A DNA stretch of 64,000 nucleotides from Corynebacterium yudongzhengii. GTDB lineage: Bacteria > Actinomycetota > Actinomycetes > Mycobacteriales > Mycobacteriaceae. Where the stretch lies: positions 1,612,001 through 1,676,000 of the forward strand of contig NZ_CP026947.1 of assembly GCF_003065405.1 (NCBI RefSeq), in the 5' to 3' direction. How positions within the stretch are numbered: the stretch's first letter is position 1; each line of letters opens with the position of its first letter. Positions 46,576-55,772 of the stretch are shown in pieces. A program made the position numbers and the translations under genes. The notes under the pieces were generated by a model. The model was not told the DNA's origin, did no database searches, and was given only the letters and a program-made list of their open reading frames with translations.

Positions 46576-48105
46576 CTAGTGCGGGCCGTGCCCACTCATG
46601 GGCTCTAGGGCGGCTTCTTCGCCGGGCTCGACGATCACGAATTGCCCCATCATGCCGTTGTCCTCGTGCCAGAGCATGTGGCAGTGATACATGTACGGCA
46701 CGGTGGGATCCGGGTAGTAGCCGAACTCGACGGCCAGTCGCGCCGTGGCCCCCGGCGGCAAGGAGACGGTGTCTTTCCACCCGTAGGTGCCGATCTCTTC
46801 GACCTCATTATTGTCGATGCTCAGCACCCGGAAGCGGCTGTTGTGGATGTGGAAGTTGTGCGGCCAGTCGGGATTTTCGTTGGTGACGATCCAGACCTCG
46901 GGGTCCTGGTGGTCGATGGTGACGTCGACACGCTCCATGTCCATGGTCTCGCCGTTGATCTCGAAGGTGTTGAGCGCGAACTCGCGCTCGATGACGCCGT
47001 CGAGGTTGGGTTGCTCGGCGGCCGCTGGGTCGAGTTCGGCGGGCAGCGCCGCCGAGGCCGGCGTCCCCTCGGCCGGGCCGGTGATCTGCAAGAACTCGAA
47101 CTCGTGCTGGAATCCGAAATCGGGGGCCTCGTCGTTGTCTTCGGGGATGCCGAAGTTTCCCTCCAGCGGCAGCGAGACCAGCGAGATCTCCTCTTCCGGC
47201 TCGAGGTCGACGACGATCTCTAAGCGCTCGCCCGGCCCGATGAGCGCGTGGGTCACCTCGTGCGGCTCGCTGAGCAGGCCGGAGTCGGTGGCGACGACGG
47301 AAAAAGCCCGCTCATCGCTCAACGCCAGGTTGTAGAAGCGCATGTTGGCGCCGTTGACGATGCGGAAGCGGACGCGTGAGGTCTCGGCGTCGAAACGCGC
47401 GTTGGTGATGCCGTTGACCACCGGGGTGTCGCCCATGAGCCCGAGGTCATCGTCGAGGGTTTCATCGAGCTCGCCGTCGTCGGTGAACTTGTGATCCATG
47501 ATGACCACGGGGATGTCGTCTACGCCGTACTCATGGGGCAGGTCGAGGTTGTCGGAGACGTCGTCGTCGATAAGCAACAGCCCGGCCAGTCCCCGGTAGC
47601 AGTGCAGGCGCGTGCGCCCGTGGGGGTGCGGGTGGTACCACAGGGTGGCGGCGGGCTGGTCGACGCCGAAACGTGGGCTCCAGGTTTCACCCGGCTCGAT
47701 CGGTGAGTGCGGGCCGCCGTCGGCCCAGGCGGGCAGTTTCATGCCGTGCCAGTGGATGGTGGTCATCTCGTCGAGTTCGTTGGTGATGTCGACCTCGACG
47801 TCGTCGCCGCGGTGCATACGCAACGTCGGCCCGAGGAAGTCACCGTTGAAACCCCAGGTGGAGGTGGTGGTGCCGGGCAGGATTTCGGCGCTGCCTGCCT
47901 GGGTGGTGAGGGTGAAGTGGCGGTGGCCGTCGACAAGCTTGCCCTCGTCGAGCGGCGGGATGGGCAGCGGGCGCGGCTCGCCATCGTAGCCGCGCGGCTG
48001 CGGTTGAGAGGTGCCGCACGCCGCGAGGACCGGGCCGGTGGCGGCGGCGAGGGCCATCACCGTCGCCGCTTTGAGAAATCCGCGTCGTGACATCGCTGCA
48101 GCCAT
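46576..48105 (-). CDS. Multicopper oxidase (CueO-like), Tat lipoprotein
   Basis: 509-residue exported oxidase that probably oxidises cuprous ions or phenols and protects from copper. The N-terminus has a twin-arginine motif SRRGFLKAATV and a lipobox-like LAAC. Four copper-binding motifs are present: TTIHWHGMKLP, LWYHPHPHGRTR, HNFHIHNSRFRVL and YMYHCHMLWHEDNGMM (type 1 Cu with Met ligand). I chose ATG 48105; 48093 and 48114 are alternatives. It is divergent from an MFS gene across a 93-bp gap that contains a tandem 24-bp repeat. Confidence 0.92.
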   Translation of the reverse strand: MAAAMSRRGFLKAATVMALAAATGPVLAACGTSQPQPRGYDGEPRPLPIPPLDEGKLVDGHRHFTLTTQAGSAEILPGTTTSTWGFNGDFLGPTLRMHRGDDVEVDITNELDEMTTIHWHGMKLPAWADGGPHSPIEPGETWSPRFGVDQPAATLWYHPHPHGRTRLHCYRGLAGLLLIDDDVSDNLDLPHEYGVDDIPVVIMDHKFTDDGELDETLDDDLGLMGDTPVVNGITNARFDAETSRVRFRIVNGANMRFYNLALSDERAFSVVATDSGLLSEPHEVTHALIGPGERLEIVVDLEPEEEISLVSLPLEGNFGIPEDNDEAPDFGFQHEFEFLQITGPAEGTPASAALPAELDPAAAEQPNLDGVIEREFALNTFEINGETMDMERVDVTIDHQDPEVWIVTNENPDWPHNFHIHNSRFRVLSIDNNEVEEIGTYGWKDTVSLPPGATARLAVEFGYYPDPTVPYMYHCHMLWHEDNGMMGQFVIVEPGEEAALEPMSGHGPH

Positions 48106-48148
48106 CGTCAACACTCACCAATCTCATTCAGCCGAAAGTGCATAATTC

Positions 48149-48196
48149 AACCTTAGCCGTACTATTTTAATTAACCTTAGCCGTACTATTTTAATT
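48149..48196. repeat. Perfect tandem duplication of a 24-bp unit
   Basis: Two adjacent identical 24-bp units (48149-48172 and 48173-48196), each starting AACCTTAGCCGTAC and ending TTTTAATT, fill the space just upstream of the MFS ATG (48198). AT-rich. They could be duplicated operators or promoter elements for the divergent oxidase and transporter genes. Confidence 0.85.
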
Positions 48197-48197
48197 A

Positions 48198-49423
48198 ATG
48201 ACCAGCGACCTGGAGCGCCATAACGGCAACCGTTTCATCGTCTCCAACGGGCTGCAAGGCCTGGGGGATCAGATCGTCTCCGCGAAGACTGTGCTTCCGT
48301 GGCTTTTGGGGCCGCCGGCGCGCCCGGGTTCTTCATCGCCCTGCTGGTTCCAGTCCGCGAGGCCGGCTCGATGCTGCCCCAAGCGGCGCTCTCGCCATGG
48401 GTGACGACGCAGCCCTCGCGCAAAAAGGTCTGGATGATCGGTGCGGCCGGCCAGGCGCTCGCCGCCGTCGGGATCGCGCTCGCCGCCGTGCTTTTAAGCG
48501 GTGTCGCGCTCGGCCTTGCGGTGGTGGTGCTCCTCGGCGTACTCGCGCTGTTTCGGGCGTTGAACTCGATCTCGTCGAAGGACGTGCAGGGACGCACGAT
48601 CTCGAAGGGCCTGCGCGGGCGCATCACGGGGCGGGCCACCGCACTCGGCGGGCTGATCGCACTGGTCGTGGGCGTGTTCTTGTGGTTTTTAGATTCGGAT
48701 CTGCCGCAGTGGCTGCTGGCGCTGCTGCTCGCGGTGGGGGCGGCGAGCTGGGCGGCGGCCGTCGTCATCTTCGGCGGCATTCGTGAGCCGGACTCACAAG
48801 AAGAAGAACAGGGACTCAACCGCCGCTGGTGGGCCGACACCTGGGGGTTGTTCACCCAGGATGCGAAGTTTCGCCGCTTCGTGATCGTGCGCTCCCTCCT
48901 TTTGGTCACCTCCCTGTCGACGACGTTCGTGGTCGCCTTGTCGCAGCAGATCGGCCACGACATCTCCGGTCTGGGCGCCTTCGTGGTCGCCTCGGCCGCG
49001 GCGTCACTCGTTACTGGCCGGATTTCGGGGATCTGGTCGGATGCGTCGTCGAAAAGCGTCATGGCCTACGGCTCGGCGGCGGCCTCCGCGGTGATCGTGC
49101 TCGTGGTGGCCGCCGCGCACTTCTCTCCCGACCGGTTGGCGCCTTTCGCCCTGCCGCTCGGCTTCTTCCTCATCCAGGTCGCGCATACCGCGGTGCGGGT
49201 GGCGCGCAAGACCTACATCGTCGATATGGCCGAAGGAAACCAGCGCACCCGCTATACGGGCGCGGCGAACACGATAATGGGCCTCATCTTGCTCATCGTG
49301 GGCGTGGTCTCCGGTGTGATCGCTATCTTCGGCGCGTCGATCACGCTGCTGTTCCTGGCCGCGGTGGGCGTGATCGGCGTGGTGGGCGCCACGCGTCTCG
49401 ACGACGTCTCCCGCAACCCCTAG
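48198..49423 (+). pseudogene. MFS transporter, frame-broken near its start
   Basis: About 12 predicted helices, roughly 408 residues when corrected. The natural start is ATG 48198 (MTSDLERHNGNRF), and this frame reads to AKTVLPWLLG. Then a one-base loss in the GGGG run at 48308-48311 shifts it. With five G it continues as AAGAPGFFIALLVPVREAGS, and the rest is open to 49423. The family is an MFS permease without a clear substrate, seen in other corynebacteria. Divergent from the copper oxidase, so metal handling is possible but unproven. It may be intact in the organism. Confidence 0.72.
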
Positions 49424-49490
49424 GCGCGATATGCTGGGGCGGTAGTTTTCCTTATCACTGTTGTCTATGTCTCCAGGAGCAGCACTCGTC

Positions 49491-50939
49491 GTGAGCACCC
49501 GCACTCCCTGCGCCGTCATCGTCTTAGCTGCCGGCGCCGGTACCCGCATGAAGTCCGCCACCCAGAAGACCCTGCACGCCATCGGCGGCCGCAGCCTGCT
49601 CTCGCACTCCCTGCACGCCGCCGAGGGCATCAACCCGGAGCACCTGGTCGCCGTGGTGGGTCACCAGCGCGACCAGGTCATCCCCGAGGTCGAACGAGTC
49701 GCCGAGGAACTCGACCGCGAGGTGCTGCAGGCGGTGCAGGAAGAGCAAAACGGCACGGGCGACGCGGTGGCGGCCGGGCTGCGCCCGATCCCGGAGTATG
49801 AGGGCACGGTCATCGTCACCAACGCAGACGTGCCGCTGTTGCGCGCCGAGACCATCCAGGCGCTTTTCGACGCCCACACCACCGCCTCCGCCGCAGTCAC
49901 CGTCTTGTCTTTGGACCTGAATGATCCGACCGGTTATGGCCGCATCGTGCGCAACGACGCCGGCGAGGTCACCGAGATCGTCGAGCAGAAGGACGCCTCC
50001 GAGGAGCAGAAAGAGATCACGGAGGTCAACTCCGGGGTCTTCGCCTTCGACGGCCGCGTGCTCAACCACGCACTCACCCAGCTGAATACCGACAACGCCC
50101 AGGGCGAGCTCTACATCACGGACGTGCTGGCCATCGCCCGCCGCGAGGGGCACACCGTGGGCGCCCACCTCGCCGACGATCCCCGCGAGTTGGCCGGGGT
50201 GAACAACCGCGTCCAGCTCGCGGCCGCCGGCAAGGAGTTCAACCGCCGCACCGTTGAGGCCGCGATGCTGGGTGGGGCGACGATCATTGACCCGGAGACC
50301 ACGTTCATCGGCGTCAACGTGGTGATCGGCCAGGATGTGACCATCCACCCAAACACCCAGCTGTGGGGGGCTACGCATATCTCCGACGGGGCGGTGATCG
50401 GTCCGGATACGACGTTGACGGATGTGACCGTCGGCACCCGCGCCAGCGTGATCCGCACCCAGGGCGAGCGCTCCACCATCGGCGCGGATGCCACCGTCGG
50501 GCCGTTTACCTACCTGCGCCCCCACACGGTGCTGGGCACCGGCGGCAAGCTCGGCGGCTTCGTGGAATCCAAGAACGCCACGATCGGCGCCGGCTCCAAG
50601 GTGCCGCATTTGACCTACATCGGGGACGCCACCGTCGGCGAGGAGACGAACATCGGCGCCTCGAGTGTGTTCGTTAACTACGACGGCGTGAACAAACACC
50701 ACACCACCATCGGCGATCACTGCCGGACCGGCTCTGACACCATGTTCGTCGCCCCGGTGACGGTCGGCGACGGCGCCTACACCGGGGCCGGTACAGTAGT
50801 GACCGACGATGTCCCGGCAGGGGCGCTGGCTGTCAAGGAAGGCAAGCAGCGCGTCATCGAGGGATGGGTCGAGAAGAAGCGCCCCGGCACCCCCGCAGCG
50901 GAGGCCGCGCAGCGCGCACGCGAGAAGGAAGGCAAGTAA
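49491..50939 (+). CDS. glmU: Bifunctional N-acetylglucosamine-1-phosphate uridyltransferase / glucosamine-1-phosphate acetyltransferase
   Basis: Makes UDP-GlcNAc for peptidoglycan. 482 residues from GTG 49491 (AGGAG 12 bp upstream). N-terminal nucleotidyltransferase domain: [12 protein letters not shown] (about 10-21) and TNADVPLL. C-terminal left-handed beta-helix with hexapeptide repeats and the acetyltransferase residues in [10 protein letters not shown] and [10 protein letters not shown]. The acidic/basic C-terminal tail is typical for actinobacteria. prs begins 2 bp after its stop, so the two are one operon. Confidence 0.95.
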   Translation: MSTRTPCAVIVLAAGAGTRMKSATQKTLHAIGGRSLLSHSLHAAEGINPEHLVAVVGHQRDQVIPEVERVAEELDREVLQAVQEEQNGTGDAVAAGLRPIPEYEGTVIVTNADVPLLRAETIQALFDAHTTASAAVTVLSLDLNDPTGYGRIVRNDAGEVTEIVEQKDASEEQKEITEVNSGVFAFDGRVLNHALTQLNTDNAQGELYITDVLAIARREGHTVGAHLADDPRELAGVNNRVQLAAAGKEFNRRTVEAAMLGGATIIDPETTFIGVNVVIGQDVTIHPNTQLWGATHISDGAVIGPDTTLTDVTVGTRASVIRTQGERSTIGADATVGPFTYLRPHTVLGTGGKLGGFVESKNATIGAGSKVPHLTYIGDATVGEETNIGASSVFVNYDGVNKHHTTIGDHCRTGSDTMFVAPVTVGDGAYTGAGTVVTDDVPAGALAVKEGKQRVIEGWVEKKRPGTPAAEAAQRAREKEGK

Positions 50940-50941
50940 CT

Positions 50942-51919
50942 ATGACTGGACAATGGTCCGAGAGCCACAAAAACATGATGCTGTTTTCCGGCCGCGCCCA
51001 CCCGGAGCTGGGCGAGGCCGTCGCTAAGGAACTCGGCATCGACCTCGTGCCCACCACTGCCCGCGACTTCGCTAACGGTGAGATCTTCGTGCGCTTCGAG
51101 GAGTCCGTCCGCGGCGCCGACTGCTTCGTCCTGCAGGCCCACTCCGGCGATTTGAACAAGGCGATCATGGAACAGCTCATCATGATCGACGCCCTCAAGC
51201 GCGGCTCCGCCAAGCGCATCACCGCGATTTTGCCCTTCTACCCTTACGCGCGACAGGACAAGAAGCACCGCGGCCGCGAGCCGATCTCCGCCCGCCTGGT
51301 CGCCGACCTGCTCACCGCGGCCGGCGCCGACCGCATCGTCTCGGTCGACCTGCACACCGACCAGATCCAGGGCTTCTTCGACGGCCCCGTCGACCACATG
51401 CACGCGATGCCGATCCTCACCGACTACATCAAGGAGAAGTACGACCTCGACAACCTAGTCGTCGTCTCCCCCGATGCCGGCCGCGTGAAGGTCGCCGAGA
51501 AGTGGGCCAAGACGCTGGGTTACGCCCCGCTGGCCTTCGTCCACAAGACCCGCAGCGTCGACGAGGCCAACAAGGTCACCGCTAACCGCGTGGTCGGTGA
51601 CGTCGAGGGCCGCAACTGCGTGCTTCTCGACGACATGATCGACACCGGCGGCACCATCGCCGGCGCCGTCAAGGTTCTCAAGGAAGCCGGCGCGAAGGAC
51701 GTCATCATCGCCTGCACGCACGGCGTGTTCTCCGACCCAGCCCGCGAGCGCCTCAGCGAGTGCGGCGCCGAGGAGGTCATCACCACCAACACCCTGCCGC
51801 AGTCCACCGAGGGCTGGTCGAACCTCACCGTCTTGTCCATCGCCCCGCTGCTGGCCAAGACCATCCACGAGATCTTCGAAAACGGCTCCGTCACGACGTT
51901 GTTCGAGGGCGAGGCTTAG
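50942..51919 (+). CDS. prs: Ribose-phosphate pyrophosphokinase (PRPP synthase)
   Basis: Makes phosphoribosyl pyrophosphate from ribose-5-phosphate and ATP, for nucleotide, His, Trp and NAD synthesis. 325 residues from ATG 50942. Signatures: PFYPYARQDKKHRGREPIS (flexible loop and ATP site), VSVDLHTDQIQGFFDGPVDH, VVSPDAGRVKVAEKWAK and the PRPP-binding loop CVLLDDMIDTGGTI. The short intergenic distance to glmU indicates co-transcription. Confidence 0.96.
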   Translation: MTGQWSESHKNMMLFSGRAHPELGEAVAKELGIDLVPTTARDFANGEIFVRFEESVRGADCFVLQAHSGDLNKAIMEQLIMIDALKRGSAKRITAILPFYPYARQDKKHRGREPISARLVADLLTAAGADRIVSVDLHTDQIQGFFDGPVDHMHAMPILTDYIKEKYDLDNLVVVSPDAGRVKVAEKWAKTLGYAPLAFVHKTRSVDEANKVTANRVVGDVEGRNCVLLDDMIDTGGTIAGAVKVLKEAGAKDVIIACTHGVFSDPARERLSECGAEEVITTNTLPQSTEGWSNLTVLSIAPLLAKTIHEIFENGSVTTLFEGEA

Positions 51920-52043
51920 GTTCTTCCGTCAAGCGTGTGAGCACCTGCTCCCAATCTCGCACCGTGGCCAAGACCCGCGAACAGGGCTAGCGTGGGCTAC
52001 GTAAGAATCTGAACCACGTTATTGGGAGGATTCAGACTTACAC

Positions 52044-52811
52044 ATGGCTGATTACGCAGGACTCAAGGGTAAGGTTGCGCTGATCACCGGTGCCGGCTCC
52101 GGCATCGGAGAGGCGATCGCGCTGGATCTCGGGGCGCACGGCGTGAAGGTCGTCGCCACCGATATCAACGAGGAAAGCGCGCAGAAGGTCGCCGAGGAGA
52201 TCAAGCAGGCCGGTGGCGAGGCCGCCGCCTTGAAGCACGACGCCACCTCGGCCGAGGAGCATCAGAAGGCGGTCGCATTCGCCGTCGAGACCTTTGGCAG
52301 CCTCGATCTGGCCGTCAACAACGCCGGCATCGGCGGCACCGACGAGCCCACCGGTGAGATCACCCCGGAGAAGTGGAATGCCGTCATCGACGTCAACATC
52401 AACGGCGTGGCTTTCGGCAACCGCTACCAGATCGAGCAGTTCGAGAAGCAGGACAACACCAACGAGTGCGCGATCGTGAACCTGGCGTCGGTGGCCGGCA
52501 CCGTCGCCGTGCGCAACAACTCGGCCTACACCACCGCTAAGCACGCGGTCGTCGGGCTGACGAAGACCGCCGCCGTCGAGTACGCCGCCGATGGCATCCG
52601 CGTCAACGCGGTCGGCCCCGGCTACATTGACACTCCCCTGCTGTCGAAGCTGCCGGCGGAGGTGCGCGAGACGTTGGTCGATAAGCACCCGATGGGCCGG
52701 CTGGGCCGCGCCGCAGAGGTGGCGAAGCTGGTCTCCTTCCTGCTGTCGGAGGATGCCTCGTTCATCACCGGCTCCTACCACTTGGTCGACGGCGGCTACA
52801 CCACGGTCTAG
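52044..52811 (+). CDS. Short-chain dehydrogenase/reductase
   Basis: 255-residue NAD(P)-dependent oxidoreductase of the classical SDR family. Rossmann motif TGAGSGIG (about 15-22), NNAGIGG (about 93-99), catalytic Ser in NLASVAG, YxxxK in YTTAKHAVV, and the PG motif VGPGYIDTPL. An aspartate after beta-2 (VVATDINEE) suggests NAD preference. A GGGAGGA site precedes the ATG. It follows prs by about 125 bp and is separate. The substrate is unknown. Confidence 0.88.
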   Translation: MADYAGLKGKVALITGAGSGIGEAIALDLGAHGVKVVATDINEESAQKVAEEIKQAGGEAAALKHDATSAEEHQKAVAFAVETFGSLDLAVNNAGIGGTDEPTGEITPEKWNAVIDVNINGVAFGNRYQIEQFEKQDNTNECAIVNLASVAGTVAVRNNSAYTTAKHAVVGLTKTAAVEYAADGIRVNAVGPGYIDTPLLSKLPAEVRETLVDKHPMGRLGRAAEVAKLVSFLLSEDASFITGSYHLVDGGYTTV

Positions 52812-52934
52812 TTTTGGGTCCTCGCCTCTCAGGCTGCTAGCATTAGCTACCGTCTCGGCGAGGGCGCACGAATGTGGGCCGTTATCGACGCGATGATTTA
52901 ATCCCAGACTTTCTGGCCACCTTGACGTGGCACC

Positions 52935-52989
52935 GAAGCCTGCGATGACTCGACGTAGACACCGAGTCGGTCGCAGGCTTCATTTCTTT
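52935..52989 (+). terminator. Strong hairpin before rplY
   Basis: GAAGCCTGCGA (52935-52945) pairs with TCGCAGGCTTC (52971-52981), with an inner GACTCG/CGAGTC stem, followed by ATTTCTTTT. It ends 60 bp before the rplY ATG. Either the terminator of the SDR transcript or a 5' attenuator of rplY. Confidence 0.8.
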
Positions 52990-53048
52990 TGTCGCCCTCG
53001 ACCGGAAAACCACAGTAAGCGACATACTCAAGAGAGGTTGGATTCCAC

Positions 53049-53714
53049 ATGGCTGAAACCCCGGTCATCAAGGGTGAGGTCCGTAAGGAGTTCGGTAAGG
53101 GCGCTGCCCGCCGTCTGCGCCGCGACTGGCGCCTGCCCGGTGTGCTCTACGGCGAGGGCCACGACAACTACCACTTCCACGTGGACCTGCTGGAGATGCA
53201 GACCCTGATCCGTTACGAGGGCGTCAACGCCGTCATGGAGCTCGAGCTCGAGGGCCAGCAGCACCTGTGCATGGTGCGCCACATCGATCAGAACATCCTG
53301 ACCCTGGACATCGACCACATCGACCTGCTGACCGTCAAGCGCGGCCAGAAGGTTGAGGTCGAGGTTCCGGTCGTCACCGAGGGCGAGATCGCCCCGGGTG
53401 GCCAGCTGCTGCAGGAGACCGACAACGTCCTGGTCCTGGTGGATCCGCTGAAGATCCCGGACGAGATCGTCATCAACGTCGAGGGCATGGAGATCGGCAC
53501 CCAGATCTTCTCCTCCGACCTGCCGCTGCCGGACGGTGTCTCCCTGGTCAACGACGAGGAAGACGACCTCTTCGTCAACATCACCGAGCCGGAAGAGGCC
53601 GAGGTCCCCGAGGAGGGCGACGAGGCCCCCGAGACCGACGGCGAGGATGCCCCGGCTGGCCAAGAGCCGGACGCTGTCGACGAGGGTTCGAAGAACGACT
53701 CGGACACCGAGTAA
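53049..53714 (+). CDS. rplY: 50S ribosomal protein L25 / general stress protein Ctc
   Basis: 5S rRNA-binding protein of the ribosome, long (CTC) form with 221 residues. The N-terminal L25 domain (GEVRKEFGKGAARRLRRDWRLPGVLYGEG, about 8-36) is followed by the TL5/CTC beta domain (about 95-185) and an acidic C-terminal tail of about 40 residues rich in Glu/Asp/Pro. An AGAGAGG site precedes the ATG. It is next to pth, as in many actinobacteria. Confidence 0.94.
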   Translation: MAETPVIKGEVRKEFGKGAARRLRRDWRLPGVLYGEGHDNYHFHVDLLEMQTLIRYEGVNAVMELELEGQQHLCMVRHIDQNILTLDIDHIDLLTVKRGQKVEVEVPVVTEGEIAPGGQLLQETDNVLVLVDPLKIPDEIVINVEGMEIGTQIFSSDLPLPDGVSLVNDEEDDLFVNITEPEEAEVPEEGDEAPETDGEDAPAGQEPDAVDEGSKNDSDTE

Positions 53715-53730
53715 GGCTTTCGGGTCTCAC

Positions 53731-53788
53731 CAACGCCCCGCTGCGGGCCTGCCACCACCGGCCGGTTTCCGCGGCGGGGCGTTTGTTG
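53731..53788 (+). terminator. Terminator between rplY and pth
   Basis: AACGCCCCGC (53732-53741) pairs with GCGGGGCGTT (53774-53783), extended inward by CTGCGG/CCGCGG-like bases, followed by a T-containing tail. Reading continues into pth only 20 bp later, so some read-through is possible. Confidence 0.7.
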
Positions 53789-53804
53789 TGTCAGACTAAG
53801 GGGT

Positions 53805-54347
53805 GTGTCTGATACTTCCCTGCTACTGGCCCTCGGCAACCCGGGCCCGAAATACGCCCTTACCCGGCACAATGTGGGTGTGATGGTGCTCGACGAGCTG
53901 CTTGCGCGCGCGTCGGCAACACTGACGGTGCACAAACGCACCAACACCGAAATCGCCGAGATCTCCCCCGGCGTGCTGGGGCCTAAGCGGGTGGTGCTCG
54001 CGCGCACGCGCGAGTTCATGAACTTAAGCGGCGGGCCGGCTAAAGCACTCGCGGGGTATTTCGGTATTCCCCCGGCACGCATCGTAGCGCTTTACGACGA
54101 CATGGAGCTCGCCTTCGGTGAGTTAAAGCTCGTCACCGGGGGCGGGGATAAGGGGCATAAGGGGCTGAAGTCGCTGACGAAGTCCTTCGGCACGAACAAC
54201 TATCAGCGGCTGCGTATCGGCATTGGCCGCCCGCCTGGGCGCCAGGCCCCGGCGGATTTTGTGTTGCGCCCCTTTGGCCGCGCAGAGCGCGACAGCCTGC
54301 CGATTATCGCGGCCGATGCCGCGGACCTGGTGGAAAAACACCTCTAA
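53805..54347 (+). CDS. pth: Peptidyl-tRNA hydrolase
   Basis: Releases peptides from stalled peptidyl-tRNA; essential cytosolic enzyme. 180 residues from GTG 53805. Motifs: LLALGNPGPKYALTRHNVGVMVLDEL with the catalytic His (about 7-32), REFMNLSGGPAKAL, DDMELAFGELKL and KGHKGLKSL. Slightly short of the E. coli enzyme but complete. It is convergent with the 3-hydroxybenzoate hydroxylase gene, 10 bp apart. Confidence 0.95.
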   Translation: MSDTSLLLALGNPGPKYALTRHNVGVMVLDELLARASATLTVHKRTNTEIAEISPGVLGPKRVVLARTREFMNLSGGPAKALAGYFGIPPARIVALYDDMELAFGELKLVTGGGDKGHKGLKSLTKSFGTNNYQRLRIGIGRPPGRQAPADFVLRPFGRAERDSLPIIAADAADLVEKHL

Positions 54348-54357
54348 CGCGCGCGTA

Positions 54358-55734
54358 TTAGAGCACCAAGTCGCTGGGCTGAGCGCCATCCTTGCGCTGG
54401 CGTTCGAGCTTGTGGAGGTTGTACTCCCAGTCCTCCAGGCCCTTCGGCAGGTTGCCCAGCGACGGGTCCTTCAAATAAGCGCGGGCTTCGGGGTCGTAGT
54501 TCCACAGCCAGTCGGCGTAGTGGAACCAGTAGTTATCCACGCCGGCTTGGCGGAAGAGTTCGTTGCGGACGTGGCGGGCGATGCCGTCGACATGCCAGAG
54601 CTCTCCCCAGAGACGTCCCACCGTCTGGATGCGGCCGCAGCGGGGGGCGCGTTCAACGGACACTTCGCGCAGCACCTTGCCCCAGTCGAGTTCGCCGCGG
54701 TTGGCGGCTTCGGCGGCGAAGAGGGCGAAGACCTCGGAGTCTTCCATGGCCATGACGGCCCCGGAGGCGAGGTATTGCAGCGGCGGGTGGGCGGCGTCGC
54801 CCATGACGATGATGCGGTCGTTGACCACCCAGTTGTCCAGCGGCTCGCGGTCGGTCATCTGCCACCACTGGTCGAGCCACATGTGCTTCTGGCGGCACTG
54901 GATCTTTTCGTGGGTGTGGGTGAAGGCTTGGCGGAACTCGTCGTTGTTTCCCCAGTCTTCGGGCACCTCGGTTCCTTCGACCAGGGACTTTAGGTAGCGC
55001 GGGGACTGGAAGACGGCGACCTGGTTGAGCAACTCGCCGCTGCGCAGCGGGTACTGGATGAAGTGGCAGCGCGGGCCGATGTAGCCGATGACGGAGGTGA
55101 GGCCGGCCATGTCGGGGTCGTCGGGAAGCGAGGAGGTGCCGCGGTAGGCGACGTAGGCGGAGGGGACGGGATCGTCGTCGACAATCTTCTTCCGAAACAA
55201 GGAGTGGGTGCCGTCGAAGCCGATGAGGACGTCCGCTTCGACCTCGCTGATGGAGTTGTCTGCGCGGTTTTTGACGGTGACCTTGACGCCGTCGCCGTCG
55301 GTGACGCCGTCGAGGACGTGATGGTTGTTGACGAGCGTCGCCCCGGCCTCGGTGGCCGATTCGACCAGGAGGTTCAACAGGTCGGAGCGGTGGATGACCA
55401 GGTATTCGGCGCCGTAGTGTTCTAAGAACTTCTCGCCGAAGTCCATGGTCAGGATGGTCTCGGCGGTCATCGCGTCGCGGAACTGCATGTTCTCAGGCAC
55501 GAAGCCGAGCTCGATGGCGCGCTGCCCGATGCCCCACTTCTTGAGCATCTTCACGCCGTGCGGTCCGATCTGCAGCCCGGCGCCGACCTCTTTGAATTCG
55601 GGGTGGTGCTCGTAGAGGGTGACGTCGGCGCCCCGCAGCGCGAGCGCGAGTGCTCCTGCCGCCCCGCCGATGCCCCCGCCGACGATGACGATCTTCTGTC
55701 CCTGCAGTTCGGTGGTCTTTTCAGCAATAGACAT
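54358..55734 (-). CDS. genH: 3-hydroxybenzoate 6-hydroxylase
   Basis: FAD monooxygenase that converts 3-hydroxybenzoate to gentisate with NADH and O2. 458 residues: FAD-binding motif [26 protein letters not shown] (about 17-42), DG motif [13 protein letters not shown], and GD motif [19 protein letters not shown]. It lies 38 bp downstream of genK on the same strand; the pair corresponds to genKH of C. glutamicum. Substrate assignment comes from the gene cluster. Confidence 0.9.
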   Translation of the reverse strand: MSIAEKTTELQGQKIVIVGGGIGGAAGALALALRGADVTLYEHHPEFKEVGAGLQIGPHGVKMLKKWGIGQRAIELGFVPENMQFRDAMTAETILTMDFGEKFLEHYGAEYLVIHRSDLLNLLVESATEAGATLVNNHHVLDGVTDGDGVKVTVKNRADNSISEVEADVLIGFDGTHSLFRKKIVDDDPVPSAYVAYRGTSSLPDDPDMAGLTSVIGYIGPRCHFIQYPLRSGELLNQVAVFQSPRYLKSLVEGTEVPEDWGNNDEFRQAFTHTHEKIQCRQKHMWLDQWWQMTDREPLDNWVVNDRIIVMGDAAHPPLQYLASGAVMAMEDSEVFALFAAEAANRGELDWGKVLREVSVERAPRCGRIQTVGRLWGELWHVDGIARHVRNELFRQAGVDNYWFHYADWLWNYDPEARAYLKDPSLGNLPKGLEDWEYNLHKLERQRKDGAQPSDLVL

Positions 55735-55772
55735 GGTCTCGCAGTTGATCCTTTCTTAAACAGTAGAGAGAG

